64,000 nt of DNA from Burkholderiales bacterium (GTDB taxonomy: Bacteria; Pseudomonadota; Gammaproteobacteria; Burkholderiales; Casimicrobiaceae), in contig JADZDD010000025.1 in assembly GCA_020851235.1 (NCBI GenBank), positions 124,001 to 188,000 of the forward strand. The letters run 5' to 3'. Under the pieces are notes generated by a model that was not told where the DNA came from, did not search any database, and was given only the letters and a program-made list of their open reading frames with translations. Shown here one piece after another: positions 9,415 through 19,724 of the stretch (the first letter of the stretch is position 1; every line of letters begins with the position of its first letter). The position numbers were made by a program, and so were the translations under genes.

Positions 9415-10686
9415 ATGCGGCGCATGAGACCCTTCGCCCCGCTCGCACGCTCCGCCATGGCCTACGTCCTGGCCGGCGGCCGGGGCACCCGTCTCATGGA
9501 GCTCACCGAGAACCGCGCGAAGCCCGCGGTCTATTTCGGCGGCAAGTCGCGGATCATCGATTTCGCGCTGTCCAATGCGCTCAACTCGGGCATTCGGCGC
9601 ATCGCGGTCGCCACGCAATACAAGGCGCACAGCCTCATCCGGCACCTGCAGCGCGGCTGGAGCTTCCTGCAGCCGATGCGCAACGAGAGCTTCGACATCC
9701 TGCCCGCGTCGCAGCGCGTGCAGGAGAACCAGTGGTACATGGGCACCGCGGACGCGGTCTACCAGAACATCGACATCATCGCGTCGTACCACCCCGAGTA
9801 CATCGTGATCCTCGCCGGCGATCACGTCTACAAGATGGATTACGAGCGGATGCTCGTCCAGCATGCGGAGTCGGGCGCCGACGTGACCGTGGCCTGCATC
9901 GAGGTCGACACCAGCGATGCCCGCGGGTTCGGCGTCATGGCGGTCGACGCCGAGGATCGCGTCGTCGATTTCCTGGAAAAGCCGGCCAACCCGCCGGAGT
10001 TGCCCGACCGGCCCGGGCGAACGCTCGCGAGCATGGGCGTGTACGTCTTCGGACGCGAGTTCCTGTTCGACCAGTTGCGGCGCGACGCCGCCGACCCGAC
10101 GTCCGCGCGCGACTTCGGCCACGACATCATTCCCTGGCTCGTGCGCAATGCGAAGGCGGTCGCGCATCGTTTCTCGCGCTCGTGCGTGCGCTCCCCCGGC
10201 GAGACCGAGATCTACTGGCGCGACGTGGGAACGCTCGACGCGTACTTCGCCGCCAACATCGACCTGACCGACGTCGTCCCCGAACTCGACCTGTACGACA
10301 GCGAGTGGCCGATCTGGACCTACGCCGGCATCACGCCGCCGGCCAAGTTCGTGCACGACGTCGAGGGGCGCCGCGGGATGGGCGTGTCGTCGCTGGTGTC
10401 GGGCGGGTGCATCGTGTCGGGTGCCATGTTGCGCAACTCGCTGTTGTGCGAGCACGTCCACGTGCACTCGTGGAGTTCGGTCGATCACGGTGTGCTGCTG
10501 CCGAGGGTCGACGTCGGGCGCTATGCACGGCTGACCAACGTGATCGTCGACGCCGGCGTGCGCATTCCGCGCGGCCTCGTGGTCGGCGAGGATCCGCAAC
10601 TCGATGCGCAGCGCTTCCGGCGCACCGACAGCGGCATCTGTCTCGTCACGCAGGCCATGATCGACCGCCTCCCACAAGGCCAATGA
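9415..10686 (+). CDS. glgC: Glucose-1-phosphate adenylyltransferase (ADP-glucose pyrophosphorylase)
   Basis: A 423-residue enzyme making ADP-glucose from glucose-1-phosphate and ATP, the committed step of bacterial glycogen synthesis. The nucleotidyltransferase signature [12 protein letters not shown] lies at about residues 16-27, followed by [26 protein letters not shown] and [12 protein letters not shown]. The C-terminal left-handed beta-helix part ([20 protein letters not shown]) is complete. The ATG at 9415 is chosen because GGCGGAGG lies just before it; a second ATG at 9424 is possible. It lies 19 bases after glgP and 87 before glgA, so the three are probably co-transcribed. Confidence 0.96.
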   Translation: MRRMRPFAPLARSAMAYVLAGGRGTRLMELTENRAKPAVYFGGKSRIIDFALSNALNSGIRRIAVATQYKAHSLIRHLQRGWSFLQPMRNESFDILPASQRVQENQWYMGTADAVYQNIDIIASYHPEYIVILAGDHVYKMDYERMLVQHAESGADVTVACIEVDTSDARGFGVMAVDAEDRVVDFLEKPANPPELPDRPGRTLASMGVYVFGREFLFDQLRRDAADPTSARDFGHDIIPWLVRNAKAVAHRFSRSCVRSPGETEIYWRDVGTLDAYFAANIDLTDVVPELDLYDSEWPIWTYAGITPPAKFVHDVEGRRGMGVSSLVSGGCIVSGAMLRNSLLCEHVHVHSWSSVDHGVLLPRVDVGRYARLTNVIVDAGVRIPRGLVVGEDPQLDAQRFRRTDSGICLVTQAMIDRLPQGQ

Positions 10687-10773
10687 CGCGGCGCGTCGCG
10701 GTGTCGTGTCGGTGACGTGTCAACGCGCGCCGCGTGGCGGCGCCTTCGCTGCGCTCGCGCGCACGGTCACGCC

Positions 10774-12222
10774 ATGACCACGCTGCACGTGCTGGCCGTG
10801 GCATCGGAGGCGTATCCGTTGGTCAAGACCGGCGGACTCGCCGACGTCGTCGGCGCGCTGCCGGCGGCGCTCGCCGCGCACGACGTGCAGGTGCGAACCC
10901 TCCTGCCAGGCTACCCCGCGGTGCTCGCCGCGATCGGCGCCGCACCGGTGGTGCACGCCTACGCGGACTGCTTCGGCGGTGCCGCGAGCCTGCGCTTCGC
11001 GCGGGTGGGGGACCTCGATCTCGCGGTGCTCGACGCGCCGCACCTGTACGCCCGTGGCGGCGGGCCGTACGCGGATGCGAACGGGAGGGCGTTTGGCGAC
11101 AACGCGCTGCGCTTTGCCGCACTCGCGCGGGCGGCGGCCGACCTCGGCCGGGGTGTGGTCGGGCCCGCGGCGCCCGACATCGTGCACGCGCACGACTGGC
11201 AGGCGGCGCTGGCGCCCGCTTACCTGCACTACGACGGCGGCGTGCGACCGGGCACCGTGATGACGGTCCACAACCTCGCGTTCCAGGGCCGCTTTCCCGG
11301 CGTGACGCTCGACCGGCTGCACCTGCCGCGGCAGGCCTGGGCGATCGACGGCGTCGAGTATCACGGCGCCATCGGCTACCTGAAGGCGGGTCTCGCGCTC
11401 GCCGATCGCATCACGACGGTGTCGCCGACGTACGCCGCCGAGATCAGGACCCCCGAAGGCGGCATGGGGCTCGACGGCCTGTTGCGCCATCGCGCGCAGG
11501 ACGTGCGGGGCATCCTCAACGGCATCGACGATGCCGTGTGGAATCCCGCGACCGACCCGCGCATTCCGTCGCGTTTTCGCGCGACGCAACGGGCCGGGCG
11601 CGCGCGCAACCGGGTGGCGCTGCGCGCGCGGATGGGGCTTGCCCCGCGCGTCGACGCGCCGCTGTTCGGTGTCGTCTCGCGCTTCTCGTGGCAGAAGGGC
11701 CTCGACCTCGTCCTGGAGGCGCTGCCTGCGCTCCTGCGCGGTGGCGGGCAGCTCGCGATACTGGGCAGCGGTGAGGCGCCGCTCGAAGCCGCGTTCGCGG
11801 CCGCGGCGCACGCGCATGCCGGTGAGGTTGCCGTGCACCTGGGCTACGACGAGGACCTCGCGCACCTCATGCAGGCCGGAGCCGATGCGATCCTCGTCCC
11901 GTCGCGCTTCGAGCCCTGTGGATTGACGCAACTGTGCGCACTGCGCTACGGCGCGCTTCCCGTGGTCGCGCGCGTGGGCGGCCTCGCCGATACGGTGATC
12001 GACGCCAACCACGCCGCGCTCGCCGCGGGGGTGGCGACCGGCTTCCAGTTCGCGCCGGTGACGCTCGCCGAGTTCACGCGCACGCTCGATCGCGTGCTCG
12101 CCCTGTGGGCGGACCGGCCGCGCTGGCGGCGCATGCAGGCGCGGGCGATGGCGAGCGACGTCGGCTGGCAGCACGCGGCGGCGAGCTACGCCGGGCTCTA
12201 TCGCGAACTCGTCCGGCGGTAG
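10774..12222 (+). CDS. glgA: Glycogen synthase (ADP-glucose-dependent)
   Basis: A 482-residue GT5 glycosyltransferase that extends alpha-1,4-glucan from ADP-glucose. The donor-binding motif [13 protein letters not shown] starts at Lys18. The C-terminal Rossmann domain carries [13 protein letters not shown] near residue 300 and the catalytic [19 protein letters not shown] segment. The length matches bacterial GlgA (about 477). The ATG at 10774 begins the conserved [12 protein letters not shown]. The 87-base gap after glgC shows no clear promoter. The gene ends convergent with the debranching-enzyme gene, 26 bases away. No branching enzyme (glgB) is found nearby. Confidence 0.96.
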   Translation: MTTLHVLAVASEAYPLVKTGGLADVVGALPAALAAHDVQVRTLLPGYPAVLAAIGAAPVVHAYADCFGGAASLRFARVGDLDLAVLDAPHLYARGGGPYADANGRAFGDNALRFAALARAAADLGRGVVGPAAPDIVHAHDWQAALAPAYLHYDGGVRPGTVMTVHNLAFQGRFPGVTLDRLHLPRQAWAIDGVEYHGAIGYLKAGLALADRITTVSPTYAAEIRTPEGGMGLDGLLRHRAQDVRGILNGIDDAVWNPATDPRIPSRFRATQRAGRARNRVALRARMGLAPRVDAPLFGVVSRFSWQKGLDLVLEALPALLRGGGQLAILGSGEAPLEAAFAAAAHAHAGEVAVHLGYDEDLAHLMQAGADAILVPSRFEPCGLTQLCALRYGALPVVARVGGLADTVIDANHAALAAGVATGFQFAPVTLAEFTRTLDRVLALWADRPRWRRMQARAMASDVGWQHAAASYAGLYRELVRR

Positions 12223-12248
12223 CGCCCCGGCGGCGCGCGGCAGTGCCG

Positions 12249-14168
12249 TCACGCCGTCTCGACGAGGTGGCGCAGGCGCAGGAGTTCGCCCAGCGACCAC
12301 GCCTGGAACGGGCAGCCGCGCGGCGCGTGCGGTGGGTCGCCATCGGCGATCTCGGGGAGGAATCCCAATCCGAACGTGGCCAACTGCGCTTCGAGCGGAG
12401 CGACGAAGCGGCGCCGCGCGAGCTCGCGGTGCGTCGCATCGTTCCCGTTGACCCGCAGCCACGCCTCGACGAACGGTCCCATGAGCCAGGGCCACACGGT
12501 GCCTCGATGGTAGGCGCTGTCGCGACAGGCGGGATCACCCTCGTAGCGCCCGCGGTACTCGGGGTCGGCGCGTGCGAGCGTGCGCAATCCCATCGGTGTG
12601 ACGAGTTCGCTTTCGACCGTCGCGACGATGCGGCGGGCGATCTCATCCGGCACGATCGCGCGCGGCAGCCCGCCGACGGCGAAGATCTGATTGGGCCGCA
12701 CGCGGGGATCGATCCTTCCCGCGACGTGGTCGGCGTCGACGACGTCGGCGAGCCCGCCGGTGGGCAGCACGAAGCGGGTGAGGAATGCGGCCTGCGCGCG
12801 CGTCGCCGCCACATCGCGGCCGGCAAGGCGCAGCGCGTTGATCCACAGCGCCTCGACCTCGACCGGCTTGCCGATGCGCGGCGTGATCACGCGATCACCG
12901 ACCTTCGCATCCATCCAGGTGAGCTGCACGCCCGGCACGCCGCAGGCGAGAAGCCCGTCGCCGTCGGCACGAATGCGGTAGCGCGTTCCCTGCGTGTAGC
13001 CGTCGAGGATGGCGTTGCTCGCCGCGACGAGCGTCGCGCGCTCGGCGGCGGGCGGATCGGCGAGGGCCAGGTATTCGTGGACGACGACCACGAACCACAG
13101 CGCGGCGTCGACGGTGTTGTACTCCGGCGCGGCACCGGCATCGGGGAAGCGATTGGGCAGCATGCCGGCGGAAACGGCACTCGCCCAAGCGCCGAGAATG
13201 CGCGCGGCAACGTCGAAGCGGGCACGGGTCAGCAGCAACCCGCGCATGGCGATGAAGGTGTCGCGCCCCCAGTCGGTGAACCAGGGGTAGCCGGCGACGA
13301 TCGTCGACCCACGGCCGCGGCGCACGACGAAGGCATCGGCGGCGCGGGCGAGCGCGTCGTGCGGATTGCGCCGCGCGTACTCGGCGCTGCGCAAGCGCGC
13401 GGCGAGCGCGCCCGGGTGGCAATCGGCGTCGGCACCGCGCGCCGTGCCGGCGCGCAGCACGAGGGTCGCGTCGCCCGCATCGAGGTCGAAGCTGAAGATG
13501 CCGGGAGAGCCGAGATCTTCGGTCGCGTCGAGTCCGCGCGCGGCTTCCGCGGTGTAGAGGAAGTGGCGATACCACACGGGATCGTGACGGTACCGCCCCG
13601 ACGCCAGCGCCGTGACGGCAGGCAGGGCAGCGTACGGATGCCAGGTGACGGCGCGGCCGAGCGTTTGCGCGGGGAAGGCAAACGCGGCGTTCTCGTGCAT
13701 CAGCGCGTGATGGTCGCGTCCGGACAGCAGCGGGCGCACGTGCAGTGCCGCCGGGCCGGATCCGGTGGTCCGTCGCCACGTGAGGACCGTGCCGGCGCCG
13801 TCGCTCGCCACGACGATCTCGGCGACGATCGTGGTGCCGCCGGGGAGTGCCCAGGTCCAGCGGGGCCACGGGTCGTAGGCGAAGAGTGCGAGGTGGTCGA
13901 CACCGCGCGGGTACACGACGTCGGGCGTGTAGCGCTGCGTGCTGAGCCACCACGTGGCGTCCCCGAGCTCGACCCACACCTCCACGCCGTTGACGAGAGC
14001 AAGGCGGTGCGTCGGAGGCGTCGTCGCGACGACGAGGAGGGCGTGGTAGCGGCGCGTGCGTTCGCCGCTCACGGTGCCCGAGGCGTAGCCGCCCGCGCCG
14101 TCGGCCTCGAGCCACTCCGCCGTCAGGGGTGGCAGGCTGGGGCCGGCGGGATTGGCCACGGGTGCCAT
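12249..14168 (-). CDS. Amylo-alpha-1,6-glucosidase (glycogen debranching enzyme, GH133-type)
   Basis: A 639-residue protein with the two expected modules. The N-terminal domain opens at about residues 16-36 with WLEADGAGGYASGTVSGERTRRYHALLV in broken form. The C-terminal (alpha/alpha)6 glucosidase domain shows YPWFTDWGRDTFIAMRGLLL, PEYNTVDAALWFV and RGTVWPWLMGPFVEA, with the acidic residues expected for catalysis. It should remove alpha-1,6 branch glucose from glycogen limit dextrin, complementing glgP. The ATG at 14168 is chosen because it starts just before the conserved region and only 7 bases after the stop of the upstream GH63-like gene. It is the last gene of a three-gene minus-strand operon. 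Confidence 0.9.
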   Translation of the reverse strand: MAPVANPAGPSLPPLTAEWLEADGAGGYASGTVSGERTRRYHALLVVATTPPTHRLALVNGVEVWVELGDATWWLSTQRYTPDVVYPRGVDHLALFAYDPWPRWTWALPGGTTIVAEIVVASDGAGTVLTWRRTTGSGPAALHVRPLLSGRDHHALMHENAAFAFPAQTLGRAVTWHPYAALPAVTALASGRYRHDPVWYRHFLYTAEAARGLDATEDLGSPGIFSFDLDAGDATLVLRAGTARGADADCHPGALAARLRSAEYARRNPHDALARAADAFVVRRGRGSTIVAGYPWFTDWGRDTFIAMRGLLLTRARFDVAARILGAWASAVSAGMLPNRFPDAGAAPEYNTVDAALWFVVVVHEYLALADPPAAERATLVAASNAILDGYTQGTRYRIRADGDGLLACGVPGVQLTWMDAKVGDRVITPRIGKPVEVEALWINALRLAGRDVAATRAQAAFLTRFVLPTGGLADVVDADHVAGRIDPRVRPNQIFAVGGLPRAIVPDEIARRIVATVESELVTPMGLRTLARADPEYRGRYEGDPACRDSAYHRGTVWPWLMGPFVEAWLRVNGNDATHRELARRRFVAPLEAQLATFGLGFLPEIADGDPPHAPRGCPFQAWSLGELLRLRHLVETA

Positions 14169-14175
14169 CGGTGGC

Positions 14176-16926
14176 TCACCGCGGATCCTGCGCGATCGGG
14201 ACGCGCTCGGTGAGACCGAGACCGAGTTCTCCGGAGAGCATCGGCGTCGGATTGAGCGCGTACTCGCCGTACTGCTGGATGAGCTTCGCGACCACCCCGG
14301 TCCAGCCGCACTGGTGGCTCGCCCCCAAGCCTTCGCCGCTGTCACCGTGGAAGTACTCGTGGAACGGGATGAGGTCGCGCCAGTACGGATCGCTCTGGAA
14401 CTTCTCGCGGTCCCCATGCACGGGGCGGCGTCCGTTTTCGTCGCGGGCGAAGATCGCGATCAGCCGGCGCGTGAGCTCGGTGGTGACCTGCCACAGCGTC
14501 ATCGTATTGCCGGAGCCCGTGGGACACTCGACCCTGAAGTCGCCGCCCAGCACCGCATCGTGCTTTTGCAGGGCCTCGATGAGCAGGTAGTTGAGCGGAA
14601 ACCACACGGGTCCGCGCCAGTTGCTGTTGCCGCCGAAGAGCGGGGTGGTCGACTCGCCCGGGGTGTATTCGAGCGTGAACGTCTGCGTGCCGATCGTGAG
14701 CGCGTAGGCCCGCTCGTGGTGGATTCTCGACACCGAGCGCACGCCGTGCGGCGAGAGCATCGCCGCGGGATCGAGCACCGGCCGCAGGACGCGGGCGAGC
14801 TTGTCGCGATCGACGAGCGACACCCGCACGCGGCCCTGCACGCCGTGCTCGGTGATCTCGCCCAGGCCGCGCAGGAGCTCGGGCCGAAAGCGCGTGAACC
14901 AGCGCACCCGCTCGTTGAAATCGGGAAAGCTCGCGAGCGCATCACGGTCGGCGACCGCCACCGCGAAGAGCGGGATGAGCCCCGAGATCGTCTGCGCGCG
15001 GATGGGATAGCAGCGCCCGCCGGGGAGCTTCAGCACGTCGTAGTAGTAGCCGTCCTCCTCGCTCCACAATCCACCCTTTTCGTCGCCCATCCGGTTGATC
15101 GCCGCGCCGATGTAGACGAAGTGCTGGAAGAACTTGGTTGCGATGTCCTCGTAGACGGCGTCCTTCTTGGCGAGCTCGAGCGCGATGCCGAGGAGGTTGA
15201 GGCAGTACATCGCCATCCAGCTCGTGCTGTCGGCCTGCTCGAGGACGCCGCCCGAAGGCAGCCCGGACGTGCGGTCGAACACGCTCACGTTGTCGAGGCC
15301 GAGGAATCCGCCCTCGAAGATGTTGCTGCCGTCGGCATCCTTGCGATTGACCCACCACGTGAAATTGATGAGGAGCTTCTGGAACACGCGCTCCAGGAAG
15401 TCGCGGTCGGCGCGGCCGTACATGCGCGCCTCGATCTGGTAGATGCGCATCGCCGCCCACGCGTGCACCGGCGGATTGACGTCGGAGAACGCCCATTCGT
15501 ACGCGGGGATCTCGCCGTTGGGGTGCATGTACCACTCGCGCGTGAGCAGGATGAGCTGCTCCTTCGCGAAGTCGGGATCGATGAGCGCCAGCGGAATCGT
15601 GTGGAACGCCGTGTCCCACGCCGCGAACCACGGGTACTCCCACTTGTCCGGCATCGAGAGCACGTCGGCTGCCGACATGTGCGTCCACGTGTGATTGCGG
15701 CCGGCAAGACGCGAGTCCGGTGGCGGGGGTGCGGTCGGATCGCCTTCGAGCCAGCGATGCACCATGTAGCGGTAGTACTGCTTGTTCCACAGCATGCCGG
15801 CGAAGGCCTGCCGCTGGATGTTGCGCAGGTCGTCGGGCAGGTCGAACGGCGTCACGCGGCGGTAGAACGCATCGGCCTCCGCCTTGCGCGCGTCGAACGT
15901 GGCGGCAAACGCCGCGGTGAAAGGCTGCGTGAGCGGCGGACCGGTGCGCAGGCGCAACTCGACGCTGACGGTCGCGTGCGCGGCGACGTCGAAAACGTAG
16001 TGCAGCGCGGCCTTCGAACCCGTCCGTGCCGGATTGACCGCGTCGGCACGTCGCCCGACGATGTGATCGTGGAACGCGTCCTTGACGTACGTGGACGCGT
16101 TGGCGACGCCGAACAGGCGCTGCTGGTTCGTCGCGTTCTCGGTGAAGAGCAGCGCGTGCGGCGTCGCACCGTAGAACTCGTAGGCGGGAAGCGACCGGTG
16201 CGTCGTCACGAGGGCGACGACCCCGTCTGCCTCGCTTGCCACCGCGATGCGCGGCGGCGTGGGATCGCCGCCCCAGGACCAGTCGTTCTTGAACCACAGC
16301 GTGGGCACGATGTGCAGCGGTGCCGCGTACGCCGCGCGGTTGGTCGCGCTGATGCGGATCAGGAGGTCGGTGGTGTCGGCCTTCGCGTACTCGATGACGA
16401 TGTCGAAGTAGCGGTCGTCCTCGAAGATCCCCGTGTCGAGAAGCTCGTATTCGGGGTCGAGGCGCGTGCGCCGCGCATTCTCCGCCACGAGATCCGCGTA
16501 CGGAAACGCGCGCTGCGGATACTTGTACAGGTACTTCATGTACGCGTGGCTCGGCACGTTGTCGAGGTGGAAGTAGTACTCCTTCACGTCCTCGCCGTGG
16601 TTGCCCTCGGCGTTGGTGAGGCCGAACAGGCGCTCCTTGAGGATCGGATCGGCGCCGTTCCAGAACGCGGGGGCGAAGCACAGTTGCTGGTTGTCGTCAC
16701 AGATGCCGGCGATCCCGTCCTCGCCCCACCGATACGCGCGCGAGCGCGCATGGTCGTGCGGCAGGTACTCCCACGCGGTGCCGTCGGCGCTGTAGTCCTC
16801 GCGCACGGTGCCCCATTGCCGCTCGGCGAGGTACGGCCCCCACTTGCGCCAGGGCGCCTTGCCTTCGCGCGCCTGCGCGAGGCGTGCCTCTTCGGCGGTG
16901 AGCGGCGGCGGGTTGGGATCGCTCAC
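14176..16926 (-). CDS. GH63/MGH1-like glucosidase of unknown substrate
   Basis: A 916-residue protein of the bacterial family related to mannosyl-oligosaccharide glucosidase (GH63). The N-terminal beta-rich region opens PWRKWGPYLAERQWGTVRED and contains GEDGIAGICDDNQQLCFA. The large C-terminal helical toroid carries KWEYPWFAAWDTAFH, NPPVHAWAAMRIYQ, WYMHPNGEIPAYEWAF, NWRGPVWFPLNYLLIE and the closing HQCGWTGVVAKLI. Bacterial members are usually cytosolic, and no signal peptide is visible. The GTG start at 16926 overlaps the mutarotase stop by 4 bases (GTGA), and the debranching gene starts 7 bases after its stop. Context suggests work on alpha-glucan or an alpha-glucoside derived from glycogen, but the substrate is not known. 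Confidence 0.85.
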   Translation of the reverse strand: MSDPNPPPLTAEEARLAQAREGKAPWRKWGPYLAERQWGTVREDYSADGTAWEYLPHDHARSRAYRWGEDGIAGICDDNQQLCFAPAFWNGADPILKERLFGLTNAEGNHGEDVKEYYFHLDNVPSHAYMKYLYKYPQRAFPYADLVAENARRTRLDPEYELLDTGIFEDDRYFDIVIEYAKADTTDLLIRISATNRAAYAAPLHIVPTLWFKNDWSWGGDPTPPRIAVASEADGVVALVTTHRSLPAYEFYGATPHALLFTENATNQQRLFGVANASTYVKDAFHDHIVGRRADAVNPARTGSKAALHYVFDVAAHATVSVELRLRTGPPLTQPFTAAFAATFDARKAEADAFYRRVTPFDLPDDLRNIQRQAFAGMLWNKQYYRYMVHRWLEGDPTAPPPPDSRLAGRNHTWTHMSAADVLSMPDKWEYPWFAAWDTAFHTIPLALIDPDFAKEQLILLTREWYMHPNGEIPAYEWAFSDVNPPVHAWAAMRIYQIEARMYGRADRDFLERVFQKLLINFTWWVNRKDADGSNIFEGGFLGLDNVSVFDRTSGLPSGGVLEQADSTSWMAMYCLNLLGIALELAKKDAVYEDIATKFFQHFVYIGAAINRMGDEKGGLWSEEDGYYYDVLKLPGGRCYPIRAQTISGLIPLFAVAVADRDALASFPDFNERVRWFTRFRPELLRGLGEITEHGVQGRVRVSLVDRDKLARVLRPVLDPAAMLSPHGVRSVSRIHHERAYALTIGTQTFTLEYTPGESTTPLFGGNSNWRGPVWFPLNYLLIEALQKHDAVLGGDFRVECPTGSGNTMTLWQVTTELTRRLIAIFARDENGRRPVHGDREKFQSDPYWRDLIPFHEYFHGDSGEGLGASHQCGWTGVVAKLIQQYGEYALNPTPMLSGELGLGLTERVPIAQDPR

Positions 16927-17846
16927 CGCGGCGGCCTGGCGCTGCCTGCAGGCGAGGGTTCGCGCATTGCGGTCCCGGGTGTCGCCGCGCAAAGGTGCTG
17001 GACGAGTGCGTGCGTTGCACCGGGGGCGAGTGTCCGGGGCGCACGGGCGATCGCGGCTTCTACGCAGAGCATCGTGCGGTAGCCGTCGTCGGGCATGTCG
17101 TGCGGCCCGGGTCCGGTCGGCGGGCCCGGATTCCACACGACGGTGTCGGTGCTGCCGGTGGCGCGCACCACGAGCGCGTGATCGGGCTCGCGCACGCGTA
17201 GCCGCTCGGGCACCGTGTGGTAGACGCGATCGAGCGGCTCGGTCAGCGTGAGCGCGGGTGCCGTTTCGGCGACGTCGTCGATGCCGCGTCGCTTGTCGCG
17301 ATAGCGCGCGTGCGTGAGGCCTTCCACGACGGTCGCGTGCACGTCGCGGACCCGAAGATACGTGTGTAGCGCCGCGGTGAATGCGAATGCCGTCGCGCCG
17401 GTGTTGGTCACCGTGAGCGTCACGGTCAACGCGTCTGCCGCAGCCGTCGCGACGAACTCGCAGGCAAAAGGATGCGGCCAGACGCTGCGCGTCGCCGACG
17501 AATCGGCGAGCCCCAGGCGGACCTCGGCGGCGCCCGCCGTGGTGCGCCCGGCAAAAAGGGGTGTCCAGGCGTGATTGCGGGCAAATCCGTGCAGCGGCAG
17601 CGGCCCCTGATCGGCGAACTGCGGGAAGCACAGGGGGATGCCACCGCGGATCGCGCCTCCGGGCACGAACTGCGCGCGCGGGCTCAAGTACAGGCGCTCC
17701 TCGCGTGCCGCCGTTTGCCAGGAGGTCACGTGCGCGCCGTGGAGGTAGCACTCGATGCGCGCGCCGTCGGCAGCCACGACCACCAGCTTGGGCATTCCAC
17801 CTTCGCCGGGGACGGTGGCGATGGCACGGGCTTGCGCGCTGTTCAT
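16923..17846 (-). CDS. yeaD: Glucose-6-phosphate 1-epimerase (D-hexose-6-phosphate mutarotase)
   Basis: A 307-residue aldose-1-epimerase-superfamily protein. It interconverts the alpha and beta anomers of glucose-6-phosphate, helping flux between alpha-specific and beta-specific enzymes such as Zwf. Family signatures are LHGAHVTSW, RGGIPLCFPQFADQGPLPLHGFAR (in two pieces) containing the active-site His, a second His in AALHTYLRV, and the late VVWNPG and MLCVEAA segments. The ATG at 17846 begins the conserved part; the frame extends further upstream without homology. It heads the operon mutarotase / GH63-like / debranching enzyme and is divergent from the histidine phosphatase. It fits functionally with the zwf-pgl genes nearby. 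Confidence 0.88.
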   Translation of the reverse strand: MNSAQARAIATVPGEGGMPKLVVVAADGARIECYLHGAHVTSWQTAAREERLYLSPRAQFVPGGAIRGGIPLCFPQFADQGPLPLHGFARNHAWTPLFAGRTTAGAAEVRLGLADSSATRSVWPHPFACEFVATAAADALTVTLTVTNTGATAFAFTAALHTYLRVRDVHATVVEGLTHARYRDKRRGIDDVAETAPALTLTEPLDRVYHTVPERLRVREPDHALVVRATGSTDTVVWNPGPPTGPGPHDMPDDGYRTMLCVEAAIARAPRTLAPGATHALVQHLCAATPGTAMREPSPAGSARPPR

Positions 17847-17949
17847 CTCGTGGGGTCTTGTGACGCGACGGGGCGCCGACGCGTGTTGCGCTGCGCGCAC
17901 TGTCGCCGGCGCCGTGTCCATTCTACTATCGCGGCGAAGGAGGCCCGCC

Positions 17950-18558
17950 ATGCCGCACCCCGCCCTGCCCGTGGTCCATCTCGTTCGTCACGGTGAGACG
18001 GCGTGGAGCCGCAGCGGGCAGCACACGGGTCGGACCGACCTGCCGCTGACCGCGGACGGCGAGGCGGCGGCACGGGCACTCGGTGCGGTGCTCGCCACGG
18101 TGCACGCCGACCTCGTGCTGACGAGCCCGCTCGTGCGGGCGCATCGCACCTGCGAACTCGCGGGCTTCGGGCGCACGGCCGGCATCGATCGCGATCTCGT
18201 CGAATGGGATTACGGTGACTACGAGGGTCGGACGACGGTCGACATCCTGCGTGCACGCCCGGACTGGAAGCTCTTTCGTGACGGCTGTCCGAACGGCGAG
18301 GCGCCGGAGCAGGTCGCGGCGCGCGCCGACCGCGTGATCGCGCGCGTCCGCGCCCACGGCGGCGACGCGATCCTCTTTTCGAGCGGACACCTGCTGCGCA
18401 TGCTCGCCGCGCGTTGGCTGGGGCTGCCGCCGGCCGGCGGCGCCGGTTTCGTGCTCGGAACGGCGAGCCTTGGCGCGTTGGGTTACGACCACGACCTGGG
18501 CGAGCCCGTGATTCGCAGCTGGAACGAGACGCGTCACGTTCCGCCCCGGGCCAAGTAA
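17950..18558 (+). CDS. Histidine phosphatase family protein (phosphoglycerate mutase-like)
   Basis: A 202-residue cytosolic protein with the phosphohistidine motif VRHGETAW (His14), GRTDLPLT, the acid/base Glu in RDLVEWDYGDYEGR and the second catalytic His in SSGHLLRML. This is the fold of cofactor-dependent phosphoglycerate mutases and small-molecule phosphatases. The length is nearer to broad phosphatases than to glycolytic GpmA. A strong AAGGAGG ribosome binding site at 17937-17943 fixes the start. A TACTAT sequence at 17924-17929 may be its -10 element, giving a very short leader. It lies between the debranching and pentose phosphate operons, so a sugar phosphate is a plausible but unproven substrate. 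Confidence 0.85.
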   Translation: MPHPALPVVHLVRHGETAWSRSGQHTGRTDLPLTADGEAAARALGAVLATVHADLVLTSPLVRAHRTCELAGFGRTAGIDRDLVEWDYGDYEGRTTVDILRARPDWKLFRDGCPNGEAPEQVAARADRVIARVRAHGGDAILFSSGHLLRMLAARWLGLPPAGGAGFVLGTASLGALGYDHDLGEPVIRSWNETRHVPPRAK

Positions 18559-18641
18559 GACGCGCCGGCGCGAAGTGGTACGCTTGTGCCCACACGCGTC
18601 GACGTCATCGCGCGTGCGACGTAACCATCCGAGGGGATCCG

Positions 18642-19724
18642 ATGCATGCCACCGCCAAGCTCCACGCACTGGGGCAGAGCCTTTGGCTCGACAACATCAC
18701 ACGCGACCTCCTCGACAGCGGCACGCTGGCGCGCTACATCGCCGACTTCTCGGTCACCGGCCTCACCGCGAATCCGACGATCTTCCATCATGCGATCAAG
18801 GGAAGCGACAGCTACGACGCCGCGATTCGCAGCAAGCTCAAGGCCGGGAAGGCGGGCGAGGCGCTCTTCCTCGAACTCGCCCTCGACGACGTCATCCGGG
18901 CTGCGGATCTGTTTCGGCCGGTGTACGAGCGCACGGCAGGCGTCGACGGATTCGTCTCGCTCGAGGTCTCGCCGCTGCTCGCCCGCGACGCCGCGTCGAC
19001 GCTCGCGGTGACGCTCGACCTGCATGCGCGCGCGGGACGGCCGAATCTCTTCATCAAGATTCCCGGCACGCCCGAGAGCCTGCACGCGATCGAGGAGGCG
19101 ACCTTTGCCGGCGTGCCGGTGAACGTCACCTTGCTCTTCTCGCGCGAGCAGTACGTGGCGGCGGCCGACGCGTACCTGACGGGCATCGAGCGGCGCATCG
19201 CCGCCGGACGCTCGGCGGACGTGCCCTCGGTGGCCTCGCTCTTCGTCAGTCGTTGGGATGTCGCGGTGGCCGGGAAGCTGCCGCCGGCGCTCACCAATCG
19301 GCTTGGGATCGCCGTCGCGAACCGCGCCTACCAGGCGTATCGCGATCTCCTCGTCGCGCCGCGCATGCTGCGCATCATGAACGCGGGCGGGCGGGCACAG
19401 CGCCTGCTGTTCGCGAGCACCGGCACCAAGGACCCGCACGCCTCGGACACGCTCTACGTGAGCGCGCTGGCGGCGCCGCTCACGATCGACACGATTCCGG
19501 AGAGCACGCTGCACGCGTTCGCCGATCATGGCGAGATCGGCACGGCGATCACCGCGGGCCCGGGAGACAGTGAAGCGGTGATCGCGAAGGCGCGCGACGC
19601 GGGCATCGACGTCGACGCGCTCGCGCGCAAGCTGCAGGACGATGGCGCCGATGCCTTCGTGAAGTCGTGGCAGGAGATCCTGTCGATGATCGACGCGAAG
19701 GGCGCGGCGCTGGCGGCACGATGA
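18642..19724 (+). CDS. tal: Transaldolase (long, actinobacterial/cyanobacterial-type)
   Basis: A 360-residue transaldolase that moves a dihydroxyacetone unit between sugar phosphates in the non-oxidative pentose phosphate pathway. Lys139 in LFIKIPGT is the Schiff-base lysine. The N-terminal SLWLDNITRDLL and TGLTANPTIF segments and the C-terminal STGTKDP are characteristic of the roughly 360-residue subgroup rather than E. coli TalB. GAGGGGA at 18631-18637 serves as ribosome binding site for ATG 18642. A possible extended -10 (TGGTACGCT) lies at 18576-18584. It is the first gene of the operon tal-ppgK-pgi-gnd-zwf-pgl, and its stop overlaps the next start (ATGA). Confidence 0.94.
   Translation: MHATAKLHALGQSLWLDNITRDLLDSGTLARYIADFSVTGLTANPTIFHHAIKGSDSYDAAIRSKLKAGKAGEALFLELALDDVIRAADLFRPVYERTAGVDGFVSLEVSPLLARDAASTLAVTLDLHARAGRPNLFIKIPGTPESLHAIEEATFAGVPVNVTLLFSREQYVAAADAYLTGIERRIAAGRSADVPSVASLFVSRWDVAVAGKLPPALTNRLGIAVANRAYQAYRDLLVAPRMLRIMNAGGRAQRLLFASTGTKDPHASDTLYVSALAAPLTIDTIPESTLHAFADHGEIGTAITAGPGDSEAVIAKARDAGIDVDALARKLQDDGADAFVKSWQEILSMIDAKGAALAAR

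Noticed and set aside
6888..9458. Very long minus-strand open frame opposite glgP
   Set aside because: It is a mirror effect of strong third-position GC; the plus-strand frame has full phosphorylase motifs and the minus frame has no domain.
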